A stretch of DNA of 5,496 bases, from NCBI GenBank assembly GCA_002471805.1, contig DKQR01000152.1, forward strand, positions 1 through 5,496. The letters are read 5' to 3'. The notes under the pieces were generated by a model that was not told where the DNA came from, did not search any database, and saw only the letters and a program-made list of their open reading frames with translations. Source of the DNA: Fidelibacterota bacterium UBA7303. GTDB lineage: Bacteria; Fidelibacterota; Marinisomatia; Marinisomatales; UBA1611. Below are positions 1-5,032 of this stretch, piece after piece. A program made the translations under genes and the position numbers. Numbering within the stretch: position 1 is the first letter of the stretch; each line of letters opens with the position of its first letter.

Positions 1-1
1 G

Positions 2-661
2 AATTTGGATAAACTACAAGTGGCCGGATTTGCATCCTGGGGAAAAATTGACCAAGCACTGGAACAGAATGTGGGGACAATTTTTATTAATACAAATATA
101 AGTGATGTGGATGATGGCACGGTTGACCCAGTGATGGACAGTCTTAATGTGCTTCAAAAATCAGACCCTCCGCAAGGTTGGGGCGGGGCCAGGAGAGATA
201 TATACACGTGGGCCCATAGTATGCATTATTTGAAAAAGCACCGTCCGCGGTTCTTATATATTGGTTTAGATGACAGCGATGAATACGCCCATATGAGACA
301 ATATGAAAATTATTTGGCCACACTGCGTCAATATGATCAATGGATTGATCAACTCATGAGATTGCTTAAAACCATGGGTGAATATGGAGAAAATACAACC
401 GTTTTTATTTCCACGGACCATGGACGCGGGAAAAGGAAAATGTGGCATGGCCATGCGGATTTTTCATGGAATTGGAACGTGTATACCGGAAAACATATTT
501 GGTGTGCCATTCTCGGGAATAAAATCCAACCATTGGGTATTGTAAAAAAAGTAAAAGGGAAAAGCCATCAATCGATTCGTCCAACGGTTGAAATTTTATT
601 TGGTTTGAATCCTGAATACCCGGGAAAAGCATTCTTTGAAGCATTGCCCAGTTTAAGGTAA
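2..661 (+). CDS. Alkaline-phosphatase-superfamily hydrolase, C-terminal part (5' end outside window)
   Basis: The reading frame is open to the left edge and ends at TAA 659-661. The TTG at 5 is probably an internal Leu codon, so the true start lies upstream. Counting from that codon as residue 1, the metal-ligand pattern of the alkaline phosphatase/sulfatase/phosphodiesterase superfamily is clear. D92 and H96 lie in DDSDEYAH, a variant of the usual DxxGH ligand pair. D138 and H139 lie in STDHGRG, and H150 lies in WHGHAD. The N-terminal metal-binding Asp and the nucleophilic Ser/Thr (or sulfatase Cys) would lie before the window, so phosphatase, phosphodiesterase and sulfatase activity cannot be told apart. 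The family hydrolyses phospho- or sulfo-esters with two metal ions, often outside the cytoplasm. A signal peptide cannot be assessed. It is the first visible gene of the operon. Superfamily assignment is firm; substrate is unknown. Confidence 0.88.
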   Translation, partial: NLDKLQVAGFASWGKIDQALEQNVGTIFINTNISDVDDGTVDPVMDSLNVLQKSDPPQGWGGARRDIYTWAHSMHYLKKHRPRFLYIGLDDSDEYAHMRQYENYLATLRQYDQWIDQLMRLLKTMGEYGENTTVFISTDHGRGKRKMWHGHADFSWNWNVYTGKHIWCAILGNKIQPLGIVKKVKGKSHQSIRPTVEILFGLNPEYPGKAFFEALPSLR

Positions 662-681
662 TTTAGACAATCTCGATAAAA

Positions 682-700
682 TTTCAATTTCAACTTGAAA
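682..700. promoter_or_regulatory. Short palindrome with tandem half-site before gene 2
   Basis: The 49-base gap between genes 1 and 2 contains TTTCAA twice in tandem (682-687 and 688-693), then C, then the inverted copy TTGAAA (695-700). The last two copies form a perfect 13-base palindrome centred on 694, ending 10 bases before the ATG at 711. It could be a small operator, a weak hairpin over the start region of gene 2, or chance in A+T-rich DNA. It has no T-tract and is not a convincing terminator. No clear promoter elements are seen in the gap. Confidence 0.25.
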
Positions 701-710
701 GTGATTAAGT

Positions 711-1505
711 ATGGGCAATAGCAAATTTCAAATCTGGCATGTAGGGAACTGGTGCATTCACGTTGGGCAAAAATATATTGAAAGTCCTTTTTTATCTCCC
801 AGTAAGGATGTGGAGATCCATAATTATGGTCAGCCTTTTGTAGATGCGGTTAAAACAATTCCCAATTCCATTGTCGAATCTTCTGCTTCCTGGGATTTGT
901 ACCACATGTCTCCGGAAGCTTTTGACGAAAAATTAAAGTGGGCAACCCATATTGTTTTCGGAGATGTGGAAACGAAATGCCTCATGCTTCATCCGGATTT
1001 CTTCAACCGCGGAAAATGGGGCAACGAACCTATCACTTTTCCAGATCGATTTGATATTTTAAAAAACTGGGTGGAAAAAGGTGGTCATTTCCTGATGCTG
1101 GGCGGCTGGTACAGTTTCTCCGGCGAACGGGGAAAGGGCGGCTGGGGACGAAGCCGATTCCATGACGCTCTCCCGGTTGAATGCATGCCCTATGATGATT
1201 TGATTGAATCCACCGATGGATATACCCTGCGGACACCAAATCCGAATCACCCTGCCATTAATGGAATCGATTGGAATACGGCACCTCCATTGCTGGGATT
1301 CAATGAAACAAAATTAAGGAAAGGGAGCGAAATGATTGTTGAAATTGAAAACCAGGGGAAATGGTTTCCCTTGTGCGCTTCCAAAAAATACGGGCAAGGG
1401 CGGTCTTCAGCCTGGATGACCAGCGCAACCCCGCACTGGGGAATCAATTTCATGAAATGGAAACAATACAATCAATTCTGGCGTCAATTATTACTAACAG
1501 ATTAA
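711..1505 (+). CDS. GATase1-like (DUF1355-type) protein, putative non-catalytic glutamine amidotransferase fold
   Basis: This 264-residue protein starts at ATG 711, 49 bases after gene 1, with only a weak purine stretch (GAAAGTGA, 697-704) upstream. It matches by eye the GATase1-like family (COG5426/PF07090 type). The helix-strand segment VEKGGHFLMLGG (121-132) leads into the turn WYSFSGERGKGGWG and on to LPVECMPYDDLIES, a pattern typical of that family. The C-terminal part has a Gly-rich YGQGRSSAW strand (227-235) and ATPHWG (239-244). In active class I amidotransferases the 121-135 turn holds the nucleophilic Cys in GxCxG; here it reads GGWYS, so glutamine hydrolysis is unlikely. There is no signal peptide or membrane helix, so it is predicted cytoplasmic, unlike the exported products of genes 3 and 4. 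It may bind a ligand or assemble with another subunit. Function is unknown; family assignment is fairly confident. Confidence 0.82.
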   Translation: MGNSKFQIWHVGNWCIHVGQKYIESPFLSPSKDVEIHNYGQPFVDAVKTIPNSIVESSASWDLYHMSPEAFDEKLKWATHIVFGDVETKCLMLHPDFFNRGKWGNEPITFPDRFDILKNWVEKGGHFLMLGGWYSFSGERGKGGWGRSRFHDALPVECMPYDDLIESTDGYTLRTPNPNHPAINGIDWNTAPPLLGFNETKLRKGSEMIVEIENQGKWFPLCASKKYGQGRSSAWMTSATPHWGINFMKWKQYNQFWRQLLLTD

Positions 1506-1509
1506 TTAT

Positions 1510-1572
1510 ATGAAATCCATCAAGCATTTATTTTCACTTATACCGTTTTTCATTTCAATATTGATAGCTGGC
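1510..1572 (+). other. Signal peptide of the propeller-toroid protein
   Basis: Residues 1-21 show a Lys-containing n-region (K2, K5), a hydrophobic core from about L7 to I19, and a small residue (A20 or G21) before the charged mature start EKVYIPYF. There is no Cys at the cleavage site, so a Sec signal peptidase I substrate is more likely than a lipoprotein. Confidence 0.75.
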
Positions 1573-3861
1573 GAAAAGGTATATATCCCGTATTTTTTTC
1601 AGGAGAAACGCACATTTAAATTAGAAGGTCAAATGATTTATACTGTTGCCATAATCAACAATGGGGATGTAATCACTGGAACAGATTATGGTGTAGCTAT
1701 ATATCCTCATATTTCAAAGGATTGGATAACCATTTCCCTGGAAGACAATCCAGTTATACTGGTGGCATCAAATGGACGAAAAATTGCTGCTTTATCCGGC
1801 GATATTAAAAATAATCTGATCTCCAATGGGAAAATATATCTAATTCAAAATAATAAAGTTGAAAAAGTGATTTCTTTGCCAAAAGATGTGATAATCCATA
1901 CCCAAAAGTGTGATATGATCTATGCTGAGCAGATTTATCTAGGCACAGGTGAAGGATTGTATTCTATTCAGACAGGACCTGGGAAAAGCCAGGGTCACCT
2001 AGTTTCTTTACAAATTCCTGATGGAAGTATTAATCAACTATTTGCTAGAAATAATAATATACTTTACGCAGCTTCCGATCAGGCTCTGTATAAAAAAACC
2101 CGTTTCGGATGGCAGGAAATCCACCCAGAATCTGGGGACAGAAGCTGGGCTCTTGACGATTGTCGTAGTGTGGCTATCGATTCAAAAAATAGACTTTGGT
2201 TTGCCAGTCCGCAGGGCGTTGGTGTGCATACCAATTCTCAATGGATCCTTTATGAAGGGAAAGATGGTTTACCCTACAACGATTTTACCAAAATGGCCCC
2301 CGGAAAAGATGGAGATGTCTGGTTCGGGACACATAAAGGTGTCATCCATTTCGATGGCGAAACCTGGGAATACCGCCAGGGTAAACGCTGGTTACCAGAT
2401 GATAATGTGAATGATATCGCCATAGCAAAAGATGGGTCTGTTTGGGTCGCCACTGATAAAGGAATCAGCCGGATTTATAAAGATAAAATGACCCTTGCAG
2501 AAAAAGCAAAATGGTATGAAGATGAGATCGATCGCTACCACCGACGAACACCCTATGAATATGTATTGGGAGTGTCTCTTCCAGCCGCCCCGGGGGACAA
2601 AACCAGCTGGAAGCAGCACGACAGTGATAATGATGGTTTGTGGACAGCAATGTACGGCGCCGGGGAATGTTTTGCTTATGCAGCCACAAAAGATCTTAAA
2701 GCAAAAGCCCGCGCTAAAAAAGCATTTGAAGCTTTGAAATTTTTAGGTGACGTTACACAAGATGCTCCTATTTCCCCTCCAACCGGTTATGTAGCTCGCA
2801 CCATTCGTCCAACCAGTGGACCTGATCCAAATATTGGCCGTTTAAAAGATGACATAAGAAAACAAAAAAATGATGATAAACTATGGAAAGTTTATGAGCA
2901 CAGGTGGCCAAAAAGTAAAGACGGGAAGTGGTATTATAAAACTGACACAAGTTCCGATGAATTGGATGGACATTATTTTCTTTATGGGCTTTATTATGAT
3001 TTAGTAGCAGACACAGAAGAAGAGAAAACACGCGTTCGAGAACACGTAAAAAAATTGACAGATCATCTGATTGATCACGATTTCCAACTGCTTGATCATG
3101 ACGGCAAACCCACCCGCTGGGCACGATACAATCCTTATGAACTGAACCATGATAAAAACTGGTTTGTGGAACGGGGCCTTAATTCTTTGAGTATGCTTTC
3201 TTATCTGGCGGTGACTCATCATATGACTGGTGACTCCAAATATCAGGAAATTGCCGAATGGCTCATTGAAGAACATGGTTATGCTCAAAATATGATTGAC
3301 CAGAAATTCAATCGCGGAGTCGGTACCGGAAATCATTCCGACGATGAAATGGCATTTATGGCTTATTATCATCTCATTAATTATGAAACAAATCCGGAGT
3401 TGAAATCCCGCTATGCTTTTTCCATGTATATGAACTGGATGCTGGAAGCTCCGGAATTGAACCCGTTCTTTAATTTTGCCTTTCGAGCTGCTACCTCCGA
3501 TCAGGACTTTGAAGATGCCTGGGGTACATACGACCTTGAACCTCACAAAGAATGGCTGGACGAATCCATTGAAACTTTGGTTCGATTCCCTTTAGATCGT
3601 CTAAACTGGCGCCATGAAAACAGTCATCGTACTGATTTGCAAAAACTACATCCATGGAATCGAACATTTGATAGTAATAATTCCAGGGTAGGATATCGTG
3701 CAAACGGGAAAGTAATTCCAGTGGATGAAAGTCATTTTAATCATTGGAATCATAACCCCTGGCAATTGAATACTGGTGGCAGCGGTCAGGAATTATCGAC
3801 AGGAACCGTGTTTCTTCTTCCTTATTATATGGGGCTTTATCATGGCTTTATTCATGAATAA
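1510..3861 (+). CDS. Exported Reg_prop-type beta-propeller fused to a C-terminal alpha/alpha-toroid-like domain
   Basis: The 783-residue protein starts at ATG 1510, four bases after gene 2, with no Shine-Dalgarno sequence. Residues 1-20 form a signal peptide (KSIK n-region, hydrophobic LFSLIPFFISILIA, likely cut near A20/G21). Residues about 40-325 form a propeller: three clear blades of two-component-regulator-propeller type at 218-240, 257-283 and 300-322 (the D-x-x-G/N-x-LW-F/V-A/G-S/T-xxG pattern), with weaker copies near 43-66, 137-152 and 173-195. A charged helical linker (325-350) follows. Residues about 355-783 are helical and resemble an alpha/alpha-toroid. Landmarks are DSDNDGLWTAMYGAGE (371-386), DTSSDELDGHYF (479-490), LLDHDGKPTRW (527-537), GNHSDDEMAF (607-616) and a C-terminal LLPYYMGLYHGFI. 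There is no histidine kinase, Y_Y_Y or DNA-binding domain, so it is not a sensor kinase. The toroid may bind or cleave a glycan; this is inference. The protein is probably periplasmic or secreted. Confidence 0.8.
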   Translation: MKSIKHLFSLIPFFISILIAGEKVYIPYFFQEKRTFKLEGQMIYTVAIINNGDVITGTDYGVAIYPHISKDWITISLEDNPVILVASNGRKIAALSGDIKNNLISNGKIYLIQNNKVEKVISLPKDVIIHTQKCDMIYAEQIYLGTGEGLYSIQTGPGKSQGHLVSLQIPDGSINQLFARNNNILYAASDQALYKKTRFGWQEIHPESGDRSWALDDCRSVAIDSKNRLWFASPQGVGVHTNSQWILYEGKDGLPYNDFTKMAPGKDGDVWFGTHKGVIHFDGETWEYRQGKRWLPDDNVNDIAIAKDGSVWVATDKGISRIYKDKMTLAEKAKWYEDEIDRYHRRTPYEYVLGVSLPAAPGDKTSWKQHDSDNDGLWTAMYGAGECFAYAATKDLKAKARAKKAFEALKFLGDVTQDAPISPPTGYVARTIRPTSGPDPNIGRLKDDIRKQKNDDKLWKVYEHRWPKSKDGKWYYKTDTSSDELDGHYFLYGLYYDLVADTEEEKTRVREHVKKLTDHLIDHDFQLLDHDGKPTRWARYNPYELNHDKNWFVERGLNSLSMLSYLAVTHHMTGDSKYQEIAEWLIEEHGYAQNMIDQKFNRGVGTGNHSDDEMAFMAYYHLINYETNPELKSRYAFSMYMNWMLEAPELNPFFNFAFRAATSDQDFEDAWGTYDLEPHKEWLDESIETLVRFPLDRLNWRHENSHRTDLQKLHPWNRTFDSNNSRVGYRANGKVIPVDESHFNHWNHNPWQLNTGGSGQELSTGTVFLLPYYMGLYHGFIHE
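2161..2475 (+). repeat. Three well-conserved propeller blades inside gene 3
   Basis: Codons 218-322 encode three successive copies of one blade motif: CRSVAIDSKNRLWFASPQGV, then DFTKMAPGKDGDVWFGTHKGV, then VNDIAIAKDGSVWVATDKGI. Blades two and three are each preceded by LP-x-[DN] (GLPYNDF and WLPDDNV), the usual connection in two-component-regulator-propeller repeats. Spacing is about 40 residues. The nucleotide sequences differ, so this is an old protein repeat and not a recent DNA duplication. Confidence 0.8.
2497..3858 (+). other. Alpha/alpha-toroid-like C-terminal domain of gene 3
   Basis: Residues about 330-783 are rich in amphipathic helices arranged as successive hairpins, for example 377-413, 485-525, 556-590, 611-645 and 673-700. 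Aromatic and acidic residues cluster in the loops between them, as in six-hairpin glycosidases and polysaccharide lyases. Loop motifs with possible active-site or metal-binding residues are D371/D373/D375, D483/E484/H488, D529/D531, and H609/D611/D612/E613. No known catalytic signature was recognised. The fold is inferred from helix pattern only. Confidence 0.5.
3854..3861 (+). promoter_or_regulatory. ATGAATAA start/stop overlap of genes 3 and 4
   Basis: The start codon of gene 4 (3854-3856) lies inside the last codons of gene 3, whose stop is TAA 3859-3861, an overlap of eight bases in a different frame. Such overlaps commonly allow translational coupling, in which ribosomes ending on gene 3 restart on gene 4. 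The in-frame ATG at 3842 would also be coupled. No strong ribosome-binding site is present, which fits coupling. Confidence 0.6.
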
Positions 3862-5032
3862 ACGAATCCTGCGATTGTTGTTTTGTTTAATGATTATTGG
3901 AATTATTTATTCCAAAGACACGATTGTTAAAACGCCTATTTTCCCATACCAGAACAAACATGTTCATGCCAGCAGTGTCGTGGAAGCACCTAACGGCGAC
4001 CTGATCGCCTGCTGGTTTTATGGATCCGGAGAGCGCACCTCCAATGATGTTTTGGTACAAGGATCGCGTTTAAAAAAAGGATCAAAGAAATGGGAACCTG
4101 TTTTCATTATGGCAGACACGCCTGGTCTACCGGATTGCAATCCTGTTTTATTCATCAATCCAAATGATGAACTCATGCTTTTCTGGATCGCCGTGCGGGC
4201 CAATGGATGGGAAAACTCTATCCTGCGGTACAAAATATCATCTGATTATGATGAAACCGGTGCTCCCAAATGGAAATGGCAGGACATTATCATCCTGAAA
4301 CCGGGAGAATCATTTTACCGTTCTATCAAAAAAGCTTTCGAAGATAATTATAGTGACCCAGGCTGGGCGGAATATGCTTTGCCTTATGAAAAACTGATCA
4401 CCGCAGCAGCAGCGGACAAAGAAAAACGGCAAAAAGGATGGATGACCCGTATCCATCCTACTGTTCTGTCTTCCGGCCGGATTCTGCTGCCGCTGTATTC
4501 TGACGGATTTAACGTTGCACTTGCTGCTATAAGTGATGACGAAGGAAAATCCTGGCGCTCCAGTAATCCAATCGTGGGTTTTGGCCCCATTCAGCCGACC
4601 TTTGCTGAACGAAAAGACGGAAGTATCATGGCCTATTTGCGGGATTCCGGTGGGACACCTCAGCGGGTACTGATGAGTGAATCAAGTGATCAAGGGGAGA
4701 CCTGGTCTTTCGCGATAGATACAGACATTCCCAATCCTGGTTCCAGCTTGGAAGTGACTGTTTTGAAAAATGGCCATTGGGTAATGGCGTATAATGATAC
4801 AGAGGATAATCGCAACAATTGGGCTGTTTCTTTATCGAATAACGAGGGTAAAACGTGGACGTGGAAGAGGCATATTGGCCAGTCGGAAGATAAATCAGAA
4901 AGTTTTTCTTACCCCTCTTTGATTCAGACAAAAGACGGCAAACTGCATTTGACCTACTCTTATGGTAATCCATCAGGAAAAACAATCATGCATGCTTCCT
5001 TCGATGAAAAATGGATTAAAAAGAGGAATTAA
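3854..5032 (+). CDS. Exported BNR/Asp-box sialidase-superfamily protein (predicted neuraminidase-like)
   Basis: I place the start at ATG 3854, inside the end of gene 3 (ATGAATAA, 8-base overlap), giving 392 residues. ATG 3842 is an alternative (396 residues, 20-base overlap) and has GGGG (3831-3834) seven bases upstream. A far upstream ATG at 3776 would bury the signal peptide. Residues 1-20 are a Sec signal peptide (NKRILR, then LLFCLMIIGIIYS). The rest is a six-bladed sialidase-type propeller of BNR_2 type. Asp boxes (S-x-D-x-G-x-S/T-W) are at 227-234 (SDDEGKSW) and 277-284 (SSDQGETW), with a variant having Asn for Asp at 328-335 (SNNEGKTW). Other family-like segments are EAPNGDLIACWFYGSGE, RIHPTVLSSGRILLPLYSDG (200-219) and SYPSLIQTKDGKLHLTYSYG. 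A helical insertion of about 60 residues (135-196) precedes the HPTVL strand. The classical F/YRIP arginine motif is absent, so true sialidase activity is uncertain; another exo-glycosidase or lyase role is possible. Confidence 0.85.
   Translation: MNKRILRLLFCLMIIGIIYSKDTIVKTPIFPYQNKHVHASSVVEAPNGDLIACWFYGSGERTSNDVLVQGSRLKKGSKKWEPVFIMADTPGLPDCNPVLFINPNDELMLFWIAVRANGWENSILRYKISSDYDETGAPKWKWQDIIILKPGESFYRSIKKAFEDNYSDPGWAEYALPYEKLITAAAADKEKRQKGWMTRIHPTVLSSGRILLPLYSDGFNVALAAISDDEGKSWRSSNPIVGFGPIQPTFAERKDGSIMAYLRDSGGTPQRVLMSESSDQGETWSFAIDTDIPNPGSSLEVTVLKNGHWVMAYNDTEDNRNNWAVSLSNNEGKTWTWKRHIGQSEDKSESFSYPSLIQTKDGKLHLTYSYGNPSGKTIMHASFDEKWIKKRN
4532..4858 (+). repeat. Three Asp-box (BNR) motifs in gene 4
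   Basis: Asp-box octapeptides occur at nucleotides 4532-4555 (SDDEGKSW), 4682-4705 (SSDQGETW) and 4835-4858 (SNNEGKTW). They are 50-51 residues apart, which is one propeller blade each. They are structural turns found in sialidases and many other propellers, not catalytic residues. Confidence 0.85.
5029..5032. other. Shared TTAA stop of convergent genes
   Basis: The palindrome TTAA holds both stop codons: TAA 5030-5032 for the sialidase-like gene on the + strand, and TAA 5031-5029 for the membrane-protein gene on the - strand. The two coding regions overlap by four bases. No hairpin with a T-tract is visible on either side, so any transcription terminator would have to lie inside coding sequence or be factor-dependent. 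Confidence 0.8.

Noticed and set aside
5..7. TTG as the start codon of gene 1
   Set aside because: The frame is open to the window edge, and the N-terminal catalytic part of the superfamily is missing, so this TTG is more likely an internal Leu codon.
2021..2410. Open frame of 129 codons on the + strand in another frame
   Set aside because: It overlaps the propeller blades of gene 3, which continue unbroken. There is no sign of a frameshift, and the alternative protein lacks any motif.
3059..3103. Clustered TGATCA/GATCAT repeats
   Set aside because: They encode the conserved-looking segment DHLIDHDFQLLDHDG in frame, so the repeated hexamers follow from repeated Asp-His codons and are not a separate DNA element.
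3001..3546. Open frame of 181 codons on the - strand
   Set aside because: It lies wholly opposite the toroid-like domain of gene 3, whose + strand protein has coherent helices and motifs. The - strand translation has no recognisable domain and reads as an antisense shadow.
3776..3853. Earlier ATG start for the sialidase-like gene
   Set aside because: It would add 26 residues before the signal peptide and overlap gene 3 by 86 bases. The added part is the gene 3 C-terminal coding region read in another frame.
3884..3886. Possible lipoprotein Cys (C11) in the sialidase-like signal peptide
   Set aside because: The Cys sits at the start of the hydrophobic core, not after it, and is not preceded by a lipobox with small residues. 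A Sec signal peptidase I site near S20 fits better.
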